Source of the DNA: Deuterostichococcus epilithicus
Taxonomy: Eukaryota; Chlorophyta; Trebouxiophyceae; Prasiolales; Stichococcaceae
Reading direction: 5' to 3'
NCBI GenBank assembly: GCA_033439295.1
Contig: JAVTLE010000014.1
Location: 992,001 to 1,056,000 of the forward strand
Length of the DNA stretch: 64,000 nt
Position numbers and translations under genes: made by a program. This document shows positions 44,701-57,500 of the stretch, one piece after another (position 1 is the first letter of the stretch; each line of letters opens with the position of its first letter). The notes under the pieces were generated by a model that had not been told where the DNA came from, searched no databases, and worked only from the letters and a program-made list of their open reading frames with translations.

Positions 44701-45515
44701 AGATCCAAGGCGCCGTCGCCAAGCAGGTCAAGACGTACCAGAAGCTGCTGGAGGCCTTCTCCGGCTCCGCCCGCCTGGAGGCCGCCCTCATGATCCACAT
44801 CCAGGTGCGCTCGAAGGCCTGTCTTGGCCTGTCTTCGCCTACCTCATGTGCCCGTGCAGCCCTTCTGTGTATTGCGACGCAAAAAATTTCTTGCAACGCG
44901 GAACCCTGTGCAGAGCAGGCCGAGGTGCCAGCCTGCTCTGCCCTCACGATGACACTGGTCTGCCTGAACGATGAACCTCCGCCTGATTCTGAGGGTGTTT
45001 AGTCGTTCCACAATCCTCACACAGCCGCACCCATCTTGGTGTCGTCGGCGCAGGTGTACTGCTACGAGGACCCCAAGCTGCTGAAACTGTTCTCGGCGGT
45101 CATCCGTATCCTGTACGACAACGACATCCTGGACGAGGACACCATCAAGTTCTGGTACAAGAAGGGCTCCCACCCCAAGGCGCGACCGCTCAGTTTTCTT
45201 TTCTGCGCCCCTGTGAACCTGCCAGCAGCTACCTCATGGCCTGTACGGGGCTGTGCAGGTGTTCTGCGTAATGAGGCGAGGCTGGAGTGCATGTCCAGGT
45301 CGAATGCTGTCACCTTCTGTGTCAGCATGTGGCGCCGCGCACAGCAGGCAAGGCAATTGGCAATGGCAGTGTCTCCTTCCCCCGTCCGTTGCCACAGCTA
45401 TTCCAAATGTGATCCGACATGTGCAACTGCTGGGCAGGGCCGCAACGTGTTCCAGCGTGACATGGAGCCCTTCCTCAAGTGGCTGGACGAGGCGGAGGAG
45501 GAGGACGAGGAGTGA
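41755..45515 (+). CDS. eIF5-mimic protein (BZW/5MP family)
   Basis: Twelve coding exons give 422 residues: 41755-41759, 41925-41951, 42061-42212, 42349-42464, 42587-42654, 42833-42933, 43110-43195, 43502-43666, 44244-44429, 44646-44804, 45054-45179 and 45438-45515. 5MPs compete with eIF5 for eIF2 and eIF3 and tune start-codon selection in the cytosol. Family blocks: TLKTRKRNISVPLDPGSFAD, VDLDFSRYGETLFEVLFAGG, RRPFLIRALENTLVKLILSL, DRVLVPLLNDRMVAKGT, TEFFADFLATDNIDDLVALL, LMEFFPPQQRTLDQFNAHF, then the W2/HEAT end VLWNTLIGAVPLSGKNNQQ, ILYDNDILDEDTIKFWYKKG, EPFLKWLDEAEEEDEE. The acidic C-terminus is typical. The first coding exon is only ATGAG. Two introns need GC donors (44430, 45180). Confidence 0.93.
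43963..44007 (+). pseudogene. Decayed copy 1 of an eIF5-mimic exon start
   Basis: gcaggag and, 13 bases later, gtggtggagtac match the acceptor and start of the true exon at 44242-44285. Between them the sequence differs and would shift frame. It lies 279 bases before the functional exon within the same intron. Confidence 0.5.
44083..44124 (+). pseudogene. Decayed copy 2 of an eIF5-mimic exon start
   Basis: gcaggaaaggggcacggcgg and the following ggtggcggag..cagcacggg match the acceptor and exon start at 44242-44285 at about three-quarters identity. One inserted base breaks the frame. Confidence 0.55.
44430..44431 (+). other. GC 5' splice site, eIF5-mimic intron after 44429
   Basis: AAG|GCGCGC joins in phase 0 to 44646 and gives PEAEILK|VLWNTLIGAV, as in the plant family (IEVVRMLWDVLM type). 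No phase-0 GT is present nearby. Confidence 0.75.
45180..45181 (+). other. GC 5' splice site, last eIF5-mimic intron
   Basis: AAG|GCGCGA joins in phase 0 to 45438 and gives KKGSHPK|GRNVFQRDMEPF, colinear with plant 5MP (NPKGRQSFVKSLEPF type). Confidence 0.75.
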
Positions 45516-45613
45516 AGGAGTGTCATGCATTGATTGCCAAGTGACAGTTTGTTTACCATGCGCCTGACCGTGGCTCGTCTCAGTGTCAGGCACGAACGTA
45601 GAAGCATTGCCTT

Positions 45614-45618
45614 TGTAA
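45614..45618 (+). terminator. Putative TGTAA polyadenylation signal of the eIF5-mimic gene
   Basis: TGTAA lies 98 bases after the stop, in the 220-base gap to the convergent KCR gene. This is the usual chlorophyte signal and position. Confidence 0.4.
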
Positions 45619-45735
45619 GCGAAGGCGTCTAAACCCTTGAGGGGTAGTTCTATGCTATTTGTTACCACCCTCAATTCTGCCATGGTGTAAAGCTGGGCAT
45701 AGCTGCCTGACGAGCTGGACACGCCCAGAGTCAGG

Positions 45736-47923
45736 TCACTCGTTCTTGCTGCGTGCCTGCTTCTTGTACCATCGCGCACGCAGGCTCTTATGCGCGCTCA
45801 GCAGGTATGCGTTCATGAGCCAATCGGGCAGGCTGCCCACCACTCCTGCCATTGCTGAGTGCACCCAGTAGGGCGATGCTGTGGAGTTGCAGCCGATCTG
45901 CCGCAGTCCCGCCTCCACCTGCAGGAAGATACGAAACCCTTCTCAACGCCCGATTGTATCGGCCGTGTGACATCCTGTGTTGTTCCCAAAACAAGCAAGA
46001 AACTCGAGACATGGCTTGGACAGCGCTGTCACCGAGACTTGACCACGCAGAAGAAGCCAGCGGCAGAACAGGCAGCAGCAGACACGGCTCTGCTGGGGGC
46101 GCACCCAGGCGGCAGGGCTGGGGGCGTCCAGCCGCGGCCGCCGGATCTTGGACATCTTGGTGGCCACATAGAAGGGCGCCTGGTTCTCGACGGTCACGCC
46201 GATGGGCGCCAGCTCCGCGTGCAGGTCCCTGCTCAGCTCGTCCACGTACGCCTGTGTGGACAGAAAGGAAACTTGGCGGTGTCGCAGGTCCATTCTGGTG
46301 GCACAGCACAGGGGGGCTCGGCAGCCACTCACAGTCCTGGGCGCTGTGGTGGATGCCCGGCAAGTCGGCACACGCAGCGATGGAGCTGCGGCGCGGTTCG
46401 TTCGCTGCCCGCTAAATGATGCTCTGCACGCACGCTCAGCCACGGGCACCCTGTGAGACCACCACCTCGGTGGCACCGAGGCAGGGGGTGGCTTGCTGCC
46501 TGGGTGAAGGCAGGGTGTGACTTGCTGCCTGGGTGAATGACACTTCATGGCGGCATGATCCGCAGTTGCGCCTCACACGAAGCACCTCACACGAGAGCTA
46601 CCTTGGTGGCGCCGTAGACGGCGTATAGCGGGTAGGAGGGCAGGAAGGTGGCTGAGCCGCTGCCCACGTTGACGATGGCGCCGCGCTTTCGCGCCTTCAT
46701 GCCCGGCACCACGATGCTGCACATCTGCGTGCAGTCATCCACACCATGTCCGCTCCTTCGTGTCTCAGTTCGACTGCAGCCACTCCGTGGCTGTGCCCAC
46801 CTTCAACGTGCCAGATGGACCTTCCCACTACCAGCACAGCAGTGGACTGAGCCATGCCTTGAATGGTGTTCGAGTGGTACTACCTGCTTTTCGGCCTCCG
46901 ACAAAGCTCACCCGGGTGATGGCGACCACGTTGACCTGGATGAGGGAGTTGATGTCCTCCTGGCTCACCGCATCAAAGTACTCTGCAGCGACACAGGGTT
47001 GACGCTGCTTACGAGGAGTCTTGTGCGCGAAGCCATTGTGCTGCACCCTCGCAGCGGCTGCATCATGTTCTGTCCGGGAAGGACAATCCTCGACAAGTTT
47101 AAAGCTCTTGCGCAAGGCCGGCGCAGGGCCCAGTGCTGGAGCCGATAGCAGTCAACTCTTGTAAAACAGGAGATGACAGTGCACCTGCGTGGTCGTAGGA
47201 CACGCCCGCGCTGTTGATGAGCAGCCCCACGGGCACGCTGGACACGACGGCGGCAGTGGCCTCCCACACGGACTCTGGCGCCGCAGCAAAGTCGGCGGCG
47301 ATGACCTTGGTCTGCACCCGGAAGCGGGACTCCAAGTCCGACGCGATTGCCTGGAGCTTCGACTCCGTGCGGGAGATGAGCACGATGTTCAAGCCTGCAC
47401 ATCGGAGGAGGGTCGGACGTCGTGGGGACGCTCGCATTCTGAAATTCTTCAGCATGCCGTCGAGTGGCGCTCTGCCACTTGCCATTCAGAATCGGGCCTG
47501 AAGGCTGTTGGCGGCATGTTTCTGGCGGCGTAGAGGGTGACAGAACGTGCACAGGTCGATGTTCTGCGCGAGCTTGTCCATGCAGATCGTGCACCTGTGC
47601 TGCCGGACGGCAAAATGCGCGGCAACTGGCGGTGCAACAGCTCAGATGGCCGGGAGTTGGACCTGCCCACCTCGCTTGGCGAGCGCCTCGGCGTACGCCT
47701 TGCCGATGCCATCGGTGGCGCCAGTCACGACGGCCCAGTCGCCGAGCTTCTTAAGGTTCTTGCCGGGCCGCCCAAAGTACACCCACACGAAGGTGTTGAT
47801 GCGGAACACAAGTCGGAACACTGCGACCAGACCAATCAGCGCGAAGGCTGCCAGTAGTACTGAGGCGAGCGAGTTTGCAGAGTAGCCTGCAAGTCGGGCC
47901 TGCAGCTCGCTGTTGAGTGTCAT
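45736..47923 (-). CDS. KCR1: Very-long-chain 3-ketoacyl-CoA reductase (KCR/HSD17B12 family)
   Basis: It reduces the 3-keto group in the ER very-long-chain fatty-acid elongation cycle, with NADPH as cofactor. The start at 47923 gives MTLNSELQARLAGYS, followed by a membrane helix (LASVLLAAFALIGLVAVF). GDWAVVTGATDGIGKAYAE is the Rossmann TGxxxGIG motif. NIVLISRTESKLQAIASDL and VGLLINSAGVSY (NxAG) follow, then KARKRGAIVNVGSGSA with the catalytic Ser. YAVYGATKAYVDELS holds YxxxK, and TVENQAPFYVATKMSKIRR follows. The C-terminus ends WYKKQARSKNE, with basic residues at -5 and -3 that could act as an ER-retrieval signal. All SDR catalytic residues are present. There are at least six exons with GT-AG introns, and the intron near 46480 has a tandem repeat. 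Convergent with the eIF5-mimic gene. Confidence 0.93.
46481..46537. repeat. 29-bp tandem repeat in a KCR intron
   Basis: Two units sharing cttgctgcctgggtgaa are offset by 29 bases (46481-46508 and 46510-46537). They lie between coding exons of the KCR gene. Confidence 0.75.
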
Positions 47924-48864
47924 GTTGGGCCGATCTAGACCAGGCAGTGAGTTGTGGAACTGCACTGCTCGCCACTGATCAACCGAGCGATCACAACCAT
48001 GACATGTTTGCGAGTTCGCCGATGGACAATGTCACGTTACAGCAGTCGCACAGTCTGGAGCCAGTCTGGAGCAGGGCAAAGTGCTTCAGGGTGGGCAGTT
48101 GACGTCCGGGGGTGTAAAATACCGCTTCTCTTGGCTTGGCGTTGCACAGCCAGGGCCACCATCGGAGCAGCATGGCATTGCACGGATGAAAATTTCTGAT
48201 CTGATATCGAGACCAAGGACGATCATTGCACTCATCACATTACGCCTTTCAAAATTCTAAAGCCAGTTTCCATCCCCTTATTCGTGCGACACTTTGGCAT
48301 TCGCTATTGATGCAGAGGTGCAACATTCGCCGGCGAATCACAATCTAGACAATAATTTTATACTTCCGAAACGGTCTGCAGGATCCGGCCGGAGTTGTCG
48401 CGGTCTTGTGCCCACGTGCGCACAACTGACAAAAATCTTCGAATACCTATGGTCAGCCGAGGTGCAGCTCCCTGACCGGCTTCAGATGGCCTGCGTAGGC
48501 GTTGTGGGTCTATCCGAGTTCTGACAGTCGGCCGTGCCCGTTTGCATCCGATAAAACACCCCTTATCTCGGTTTGACGGTCGTAACTTCTTGGCCTGGTT
48601 CCTCGTAGCGCAGCAGTCGCGCGCTCGATGGATGGCGCCTTTCGACGATGAGAAGGTCTCGAAGTGATCAGCTGTAAAACGAGACGCCCAAGCCTCTTGA
48701 CGCTGATCTTGCTGAGGTTATGTGTGAAAGGTACGACACGTTGCACACTAACTACCACTGCAGATGCAAGCTGCGTGCCTTCTGATGCTGCATCATTGCG
48801 AATAAATTCCCGAAATTTTCATCGCATCAAGAGTAAGCTGTGGGCACCAGGTCGTGCCCACAGG
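47924..48864. promoter_or_regulatory. Divergent upstream region, KCR / double-AP2 gene
   Basis: About 940 bases, AT-richer than the flanks, with no gene supported. Short frames near 48294-48524 lack splice or family support. It presumably contains both promoters and the 5' UTR of the AP2 gene. Confidence 0.4.
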
Positions 48865-51800
48865 ATGGATGAGGCCCTGAACAACGATGTCGAGCAGCAG
48901 TGCGGCGCCGCAACAGCATGGACCCCGCCCCAGCTGGGCAGCAGCAGGCAACCGTACCGTCACGGCGACGGGGCGATGGCATACCCTACGGCCTCCCAGT
49001 ACTTGCAGCGATCACACAGCGCGGTGCCTGGTGATGCCGCGGCAGGTGCGTGCATTGTTCAAGCTGCTGATGGACACACACACGCACTGCCATATCACTT
49101 CCGTCTGACGGCCATCACGGTCTCGACCCGTGCGTCACCTCCTGCTCTTGATAGCACAGATCGCCCCAGAGAAATGCCTCACCATCCTCATTCGATCGAC
49201 TAATCTGCATGCTGCGGTTGCGGCCAAAATTTCGCAGAGCGACCGATGGCAGGAGGACCATCGCAAACCTCGGCAGCTCCCCTGGAGAGCAGCAGGAGCT
49301 TGCTGCAAGCAGACTGCAGCGGCGGCCTCGATGCCGCCCTGCCGCCGGTGGTGCAGCTGCGGCCCTTCTCGGGGCTGCTCAGTCCCGGCGGCCGGCGCGG
49401 CAGCCACCTGCCGCCGGTGCGGCGGTCCACAGAGGAAGACATCTTTGGGTCGTCAGTGCGCAGTCTGTCGCTGCCAGGCTACCCCTTGAGCTTCGTCAGC
49501 CCGGCGGCACAGCTGTTGCTTGGCGCGCCGTCCAACGTCGGCGTTGCAGCGGGACATGCCTTGGCGACGCCAACGGCCTCCGGTGGGCTGCCCAACATGC
49601 CTGGACTTGGTGAAATGATGCCCCACAGACGTGGCTTCCTGCTGTTTGTGCGAGGTTCAGGGCCTTTCAAGTGTATCTGCACCGTAAGTGCTGAGCCTTG
49701 GTGCGGAATTTGAGCGCTGATGGCTTCCACCGCTCGTGCAGACCTGGCAGGCAGTGCTGGCACCAGAGGGGGGCGTGGCCCGCTAAGGCGCCGCAACTCC
49801 TCCTTTACCTTCAGCTGGGATGGTTCGATGAGCTTTGAAATCGCGGACTTGGAGGGTCAGAATCCGACTCATTGCAGCGCATTCCTGCAGTGTGTTTGTC
49901 AAAGTGCGCGAAGTGATGTCGGTGTGTCATCATTTGACTGAAGGGCAGCCGACAATCCGACATCGTTTGTGACATCAACCCACTGCCATGATTCCATAGG
50001 CATGCCAGACCCAATGGGGCTGACGGGCAGCCCGCTGTGGGCGCTGGCCAGTCTGACGCCGCTGCCGCCGGATGTGCAGCAGCCCGCTAGTGACTTCAGC
50101 TTCAGGCCGGCGTCATCTGGGCGCCACCTGCAGGACGCTTCGACCCTGCCACCGACACACCAGCTGTCGTGGCAACGACACAACTTCCAGCATGTGAGCG
50201 GACCATTTGCAGGCACTGGCACAGTGCTGCATCGCCAGGCAAATGCGGAGCCTGGTCATTCACGTGTGCACCCACCAGTGGGCGGTAAGTGATGGGAACG
50301 AGCCGATCAAACATGCCAGGATGCCAGGCGGTGTGTTCCATGACAGGCGCAGGCCCCGTCTCCGATGCAGCCGCCATCCCCGATGTCGGGCTATGTGCTG
50401 CCACAGACCTCCCAGCCACGGCGGGAGCTGCAGAGCTTTGCGGGCTTTGCCGCGAGCGCTGTAGATGACACAGCATGGCCGCCATTTGCCGCAGCTGCTC
50501 CGACGCCTAGCAGTGCTGCGCCAGCCGAGGATCATCCCAGTGCCGAGCTATGGCCACAGCTCAGTGTCGCGGTTCGTGCTCTCAAGTGCGAGGCTGCATG
50601 TCCGGAGCCGACATTTGCCGTGCAGCAACAACGGCATGGTGGCACGGCGGATGCCAGCCCTTTGTCGTCCCCCGGCAGCGGCAGCGGCTCACCTTCAAAG
50701 CGGAAGCGGCACGCTGCTGCAGCTCAGTCGGAGGACGAGAGGCCGCGCAGCCCGCCGAAGCTCAGCAGGGCGGCGGCGCGTGCGCGGCCCGAGAGAGCCG
50801 ATGCGGCGGCCCGTGCAGACGGCGCCGCCAGCGACGCCGCCGCCACCTCCGCCTTCCGCGGCGTCAGCAGGCACAGGTGCGGCTTGCTTGAGTGGAGGTG
50901 CAACCTTTCAACAGGCGGAGGCTGATGTGATGGCATGGTCGTGCTGCCCTTGTGTCCTGTCCTGCCTCAGCCATGCCCTCATCAGCCCGCACTGCGGCCC
51001 TGCACTGTTGTGCAGGCTGACCAACCGGTGGGAGGCATCTCTGTGGCTCAACGGCCGCCAGCTGTACCTGGGCGGCTTCAACACCGACACAGACGCCGCT
51101 CGCGCCTACGACCTGGTGGCGCTGTCCTGCAAGGGCCTCCACGTGGCCACCAACTTCGACCAGGCGACATATGCTGGGGAGTTGGCAGACGTGGGGCAGA
51201 GCTCCCAGGTGTGGCTGCATGCAGGTATGTGTCGCTGAGTACCAAAACAACTTATGATGATCTTGTTTGCATAGGTGACAGGGTTGTGCCGTCATCGACA
51301 ACACGATCACATGGTTTTGTATGTTGAAGCTGAGACATCTGCCGTCATATGCGCTGTAGGAGGAGATCGTGGCATACGTGCGGCGCAAGAGCAGCGCCTT
51401 CACACGCGGCAAGTCGTTGTACCGGGGCGTCTCCGGACACAACGGCCGCTGGGAGGCGCGCATCGGGACCTTTGGCGGCCGCAAAAACGTGCGACGCAAG
51501 CGCACCTTCGAATGGGTTTACGCCTCCGCTGCCCTCTCGCATCAGGAATGAGGCTACGGCATGCTGCGGCCTCTGGCCTCACGGACCTTTGCATGTGGCA
51601 ATGATAGAAGGGGGTGAGGTCTGTGCAGTCATGCATGGTCTCCAACTGCGTGTCGCCTGTGCACAGGTGTCGTTTGGGGTGCACAAGACGGAGGAGGATG
51701 CGGCGCGGCAGTATGACAGGGCGCTCATCATTGTCAAGGGCCGCCTGGCCAAGACCAACTTCCCGGTGGGCGACTACGACCGCGAGATCGAGGCCTTCGA

Positions 51801-52248
51801 GCAGCTGCTCTGGCAGAGGTGCGGGTGGAGTGTGCATCGTCATGCGCAGATTGCAGGCCAGACGTGCAGCAGCTGGTTTGCGCCGATGCTGCTGTGGCGC
51901 ACTCGAGCGGGTCGCTTGACCAGTGAAAATCTGATATTGTGAGTTTGCTCATGCAGCCACAGACATAAATTCTTTTTCTAGCCTGACCACTCTCGCATCT
52001 TATGCCAGGGTGCCCCCTTACCAAGTGCTCGTGCGCTGCACAGGTGCAACGCAACCTCCGGGCCTGCAACCAGCCACATGACGCAGACGTATCAGCTGCC
52101 GCCAAACTGTGAGGCAAACAGCAGGCATACGATGGGCTGCGAGGGCGCCGCCAAGCCCGGCGGGCGGCGCAGCAACGCCAGCACAATTTTGGCCGAAGAC
52201 CTGCGGCAGGCACTGCAGCGAGCTGTGGTCACAAAGAAGACGAAGTAA
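48865..52248 (+). CDS. AP2-family transcription factor with two AP2 domains
   Basis: Eight exons join in phase to 644 residues: 48865-49045, 49253-49609, 50000-50193, 50353-50876, 51016-51208, 51360-51488, 51667-51818 and 52044-52248. The N-terminal 400 residues are low complexity, with a basic cluster (SPSKRKRH) as a likely nuclear signal. AP2 repeat 1: SAFRGVSRHRLTNRWEASLW, LYLGGFNTDTDAARAYDLVA, ATNFD. The linker, YAGELADVGQSSQEEIVAYV, has the same length as in ANT/PLT-type plant proteins. AP2 repeat 2: SLYRGVSGHNGRWEARIGTF, VSFGVHKTEEDAARQYDRAL, KTNFPVGDYDREIE. Both contain the YRG and RAYD/RQYD elements. It should bind DNA in the nucleus. It is AP2/ANT-like by architecture, but the target genes are unknown. 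The linker length fixed the 51208 donor. Confidence 0.93.
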
Positions 52249-52468
52249 ATTGATTATGACAGTGAGTGCTGTGCTCCGAGCAGCAGCTGTCCGTGATGAC
52301 GGAGCGGCTGTCGCTGATGCAGTGACGACCACCCAAACATTCTGCAACACACCCGTTCGAGAGGCAGTGTGCCAGGAAGCGCACGAGGTCGCTGGAGTTG
52401 GGTCGCTGGACATTGAATGCGTGTGTAAGTCCCGTCGCTGTCCGAGAGGCGGTCTGCTTCCGGCTCGG

Positions 52469-54091
52469 TCACTCGATGATGAGGTGCTCCCGACCCGTCC
52501 AGTACACTGAGCCATAGTCGAGTAGCAACTCCTCACCGGCCTGCAGCAGGAAGAACGGAGGCTGATGCGAATATCCGACTTCACTCTCCTCCAACTGCTA
52601 GGCAGGGCGCGGCCGTGCCGCAAGCCACACGACGCCTTGCCACGAGCTTTGAACGAGGCGAACGGCTCAAGCACATGCTCAAGCTCTGAGTCATTCCTTT
52701 GCAATGCACAATGCGCACCCGGATGTCGCGGCTGGCATAGAAGCGCACTTCCTTCTGCCGCCGGAACGTCTGCCTTGCCACATTGGCGCCGGCGCCAGCG
52801 CAGTGGTTCATGTGGCAGGCGCTAAATGCGGTCGAGTCGGCGGCCCGCCCCGCGCCGTCGATGGTCCACTGCGCATCCACTCGGATGCAGTAGTCCGACT
52901 GCGAAAAACGCCATGGAACATGCTCTTGGCCAAGGAGAGGACGTGGAGTATGCAGGTGCTTGCAAAGGCGATCGGCTTCAGGACTTCCTGACGAAGTCGA
53001 GAGGCTGAGAGGCGGCAGCATGCGACGCTGCCGTCTGTCCTGAACGGCCCACTCCTCATGGCACAGGATGTGGCTTGGTTCTGTCAGTCCCCGCCAGCTG
53101 CTCAGCAGATGTCATTGCCAGGCAAACGCCACACAACTGAGGCAGCTGTGATCCTCCAGAGTGCGCACCACGCCTGAAGGGTATCGCGACCAGTAGTGCG
53201 CCTCCGAGAGCAGATCGCCCTCGTATACGCCAATGAAGGCGCCCCGCACGATATCTGCGGCTGCAAAGGCGCCGTTGCCGCGGCCGTCGCTTGTCGACCG
53301 CACCTGAGATAGCCATCGCAAACGACGTCCGGCGGGTTTCGTGCACATTTAAAAGGCGTCCTGTTACATCTGTGTGCAATGACATGCAAGGGATGTCGCA
53401 AGTGCTTGGCGGCTGTCGATACTGCAGCTGCTGCCAGTCCTTTCTTATCATCCGCAGAGGCAATCTAAACAGGAAGCACCTCGATGGTTGGTGAGGCTGC
53501 CGATGCATTGACCACGGCATAGTCAACAAAGAGTCGACCATCGTGCCACTCCAGGTGAAGGCTGTCACCTGCGCATCAGGAGAGAGGGCGGTGAACGGTC
53601 TGCAGCTGCCACAATGTTGCGTTGCAAGACCAGATCTGTTCAGAATGAGTAGCGAGACGGCCTCACCAAGAGTGGCTTTTGCCGCTGCGAGCGATGCTGG
53701 AACAGCAGCCAAGGCTGCTGCTGCTGCCTGCACTAGCTGAGCTGGCGGCGGATGAAGCATGCCCGAGAGGCCTGCGGCCGTGGTGGCGCCCGCGAGCATA
53801 AAGCCCGACAAGGTGAGGCCAGCTCGCTTCAGCTGCCGGGATCGGACTAGCTCTGCCGGCAGCGCATCCGATGGTCCTCCTACACGGAAGGTGACGTGAT
53901 GTTGCAGACAACATGTGTGCGTCTGATGTGATGAGCTGCTCCTTGAACGTGTCAGGTCATGACAGTTTCATGACATTCCAGTAAATGCACGCACCTCCCC
54001 GCCGTTGCAGCTGGGCATCGGCCCTGGTACGCCCAGCACCCGGCCGCATGCGCGCCTGCCACTTAAACGACGACAGTTGCCTCCACGGCAT
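52469..54091 (-). CDS. SET-domain protein, putative protein lysine methyltransferase
   Basis: Six exons join in phase to 260 residues: 53995-54091, 53667-53879, 53480-53568, 53172-53303, 52719-52898 and 52469-52540. The N-terminus is basic, then Ala-rich (GFMLAGATTAAGLSGML), and could be an organelle leader. The SET domain starts at VRSTSDGRGNGAFAAADIVR and GAFIGVYEGDLL. It continues with SDYCIRVDAQWTIDGAG and ACHMNHCAGAGANVARQTF (the NHxx pseudoknot element) and ends AGEELLLDYGSVYWTG (GEELxxDYG with the catalytic-site Tyr). No PHD, post-SET cysteines or other domain is present. Substrate and compartment are open. It converges with the AP2 gene (220 bases) and diverges from MMS19 (431 bases). 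Confidence 0.85.
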
Positions 54092-54522
54092 TCGTGAATC
54101 TTGTGCGTGCAGTGCAGCGCAGTCTCCATGCGACCTCTGCCGGTCGAGGCTTTGTGCTCGCATTCCTGAGCAGTGCGCCGGCATGCCGCACCAACCTCGA
54201 CGCCGATCTCGGACTACTGGCGGTGCGCAAATGGGGCAACAAGTCTGAGCGCAGCGTGCCTGAGAATCGTGCAAAAGATGGTTTTGATCGCCTCAAGACC
54301 TGGCAGCTCCTTGTCATCAGCGCAGGGGTGAAACACATGCATGCATGTATGCATGCATATACAGCCCGATGCAAAGTATTGCCGATCGCCACAGTATTTG
54401 TTCAAAAGAAGAAGCAACACGGTACACTTGCTTGAAGTGCTGCTTTTCAATCAGAATTTCTCAGGCCCAACGATCAGTTCTTCTCTTGCGAGTCGAGCCA
54501 ATCCACGCTGCTGGGCACGACC
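54092..54522. promoter_or_regulatory. Divergent promoter region, SET gene / MMS19
   Basis: 431 bases between outward-pointing starts, with an alternating catgcatgcat stretch near 54337-54357. No other gene is supported. Confidence 0.45.
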
Positions 54523-57500
54523 ATGGATGCCCCGATCGACCAGTCTGTTGCGGAGATAGATGCCTACACTGCGCCCGAGAGCAGCGAGGCGGTGCAGGAA
54601 TCAAGCCTTGATGCGCTGCTGGGTTTCATGCGGCAGGGCGTGCCGGCGCCACCCCAGCTGGTGCTGCGCACGATTGAAACCACTGCAGCATCTGACATCC
54701 TTTCAACTGTCACTTTTCTTGACTCAGTGCACATCTGGGTTGTGCGTCAACTCTGCTGACTTCCCACGTCGCAGATCACATCGCTGGGGCCAGCGCTTAC
54801 GTCGGAGGACGGCAGGACCCGCACTCGAGGCGTCATGCTCCTTGCAGAGGTGCCGCAGTCGTCCGTGCGCACCCTGCAGATACGATGGCATGGCCCATCC
54901 TTTCTAGGAACTCTCCAGTCGCTGAAAGCGCTGAAAGCAGCACCTCAAGCTGATGAGCTGAAGGAATGCGCCGGCACAGGTGGTTGCCGCAGCGCCAGAG
55001 CTCTTCCGGCAGCTGACAGATGTCGTCACCGCGGCAGAGTTCTTCTCTGGCCGGCTGGCCGATAGGTGACTGCGCATGACGGCAGCATTGCCAAGGACCC
55101 CGATTGCCACCGCAGACATCCATGCGTGTAGTCGTGCAGCAGCCCCGAGCATGTCTCCGAGTCCGATACCATTCGACCTGCACTGCAGGACCTGTGTGCG
55201 GGGAGCGCTCAAGGGCTGCCTGGCGCTGGTGCAGCGCAAAGCCACATGCGATCCGGCGACGCCGGCACTGGACGGCACAGCCGCCGCCGTGATCCTGAAG
55301 CGCTTCCAGCAGTACATTCTGGTGCAGGCCTTTGGCCAGGTCGAGCGCATGCTGAGCTACGAGCTGATGCTGGCTGCGGTCCAGGTGCGACTTCCTCTGA
55401 TCACGATTGTAGCCAGCCTTGAGACGAGTGTACTGCCGCACACCCCTGCCAGCAGTTGATGATCGGAGGATGCAAGGTTAGTCAGCTTGTCGCTCACTCG
55501 CTCTGCAGGGCCATGGTGAGGAGCTTCTGCCTGCCGGCATTGATTTTCTGGAAGGCATCATCGTGGCGTCGGAGGGTGAGCGCGACCCAAGGTGCGACGC
55601 AGGTGTCGGACTTTTGAATGACAAACACAGTTGCATCCATGATCAGCACAGTGACCCACGAGCACCATCTGTGCTGGTGCTGCCGCATTATTCTGTGGCA
55701 AGCGGCCTTGGACCGCGGCCAAACCTTTTGGCTGCTGGGATCACTCAGCTCAGCTCGATGTGCGGCGCGGTTGCCTTGCAGGTGTTTGCTGAGGGTATTC
55801 GAGTGCGTCCAGGCGATCGTGGCGCTGTACACTCGCGTCCGGCCGGACAGCCTCGAAAAGGTGAGCTTCAGCCGCTGCGGCGTCCGCTGCTGCTCAAGAA
55901 CCCAGCAGAGGGGTGCCTCAGCCGCTGCTGATCGGCAACAGCAGTCACCTGGCATCCCTTGCTTGACGGCATAGCTTCGTTGCCGATTCATGTCACAGGG
56001 ATCAACATTGCGTGAAGCATCAAGGAAGCATCAAACTTGACCTGCAGGGGGCCGAGGGACTTTTTGACGCGCTGACGTGGTACTTCCCAATGTCGTTCAC
56101 GCCGCCGCCCATCAACAGGTGCATTGCTGTTGTTGTCTTCGAGATCTTCTTTGGCCATACCTTGCGCTGTGCTGACGCAAGGCAGACTGGTCCCGATGCC
56201 TGCACATCTTGAGCAAATGTTGCTTGAAGCCTGAAATTGATCAACCCTCCCGGGTGTCCGCAACCCACAGATACGCCATCACACGGGAGACACTGGTGGA
56301 GGCCCTGGAGCAAACATTCACATCCACCTCGCACTTTGCGCCGCACTTCATCCCGCTGGCCCTGGACAAGCTGTCGTCTACAGTCAGGTGAGATTCATCA
56401 TCTTCCCGGGGAGCAGATTCCTGGGGCGCCATGACGTTGCACTTTGCGCTTTCGGTGTTCATCGACTGAAAGCTCGCTTGACAGCATGCAAATCCGTTCT
56501 TGCAGACAGGCAAAGCTAGACGCGCTGTCGGGTCTGGCGGCTGCAGCAAAACGCTTCGATGCCCGCGCGATGCAGCAGCATGTTCCTAACCTGTGGCGCG
56601 GCTTGCGCGCTGAGCTACTTGCAGCGGCCTCAGAAGGTAATTGTCAAACGCTTGCGCTTCTCGCACGCTGTCAGTCGTGTGCCCAGCCAGTGTGTTTGAT
56701 TGGCTAAAAGGCGAAAATGCGCTGCATCTGAGCGTGCCATTGATACTTGCGATGTGTCCTCAACATTCTCGTTGCTTCCGACCAGACGCCATCGCCGACG
56801 CAAACGCCAGCGAGATTGCAGACGCCGCGGCCGCTTGCCTGCGCTGCTGCATCACTGCGCTGGGCAGGTGTGTGACGTGGACCTGAATCTGAATCAAAAT
56901 CTATCCATGCCAATGTCTCATGCATCTCGGCACCTGCACCCATCTCAGCACCTGCACCCTGGCTGCCTGGCAGACCCCCAAGCGCTGGAATACGTTTTGC
57001 CTCGAATCGCATCATTGGACTTGATGCCACCGGCCGTGTGGTTGCAGCGAGGGCCTGACTGCGGAGGTGCTGGCGGACTCGTGCATAGACGACCTGCTGG
57101 CGTGCCTGGCGGCGGCGGACGCGGACAGCATGCCACGCACCGCGGCGCGCATTGCCGCCACCGGCAGAATCCTGGCCGCGGTGAGCCGCCGCACCCCTGC
57201 ATGTCTCGTGTCTGGAGCAGCGGGCTTGCTTGAAGCATGCGTTGCAGAGCGTTTCGTGCAGGAGCAGAGGCATGGAAGTGCCGTGAATCGGGTCAGCATC
57301 TGGCTTCGCTCCCAGTCGATCATGCCAGGACTCCCCCGGTGCAGGTTGCCGGCGCCTCGGAGGCCGCATGCGGCGCCGCCTGCCGGCGGGTGCTGCCGGG
57401 CGTCCTCGCCGCAGCCGGCAACGAGGAGGCCGTCCCCGAGCGGGTTGCGCTGCGGGTGCTGGGCCTGCGCGCCGCAGACAGCGTCGTCCGCGCGGCGCTG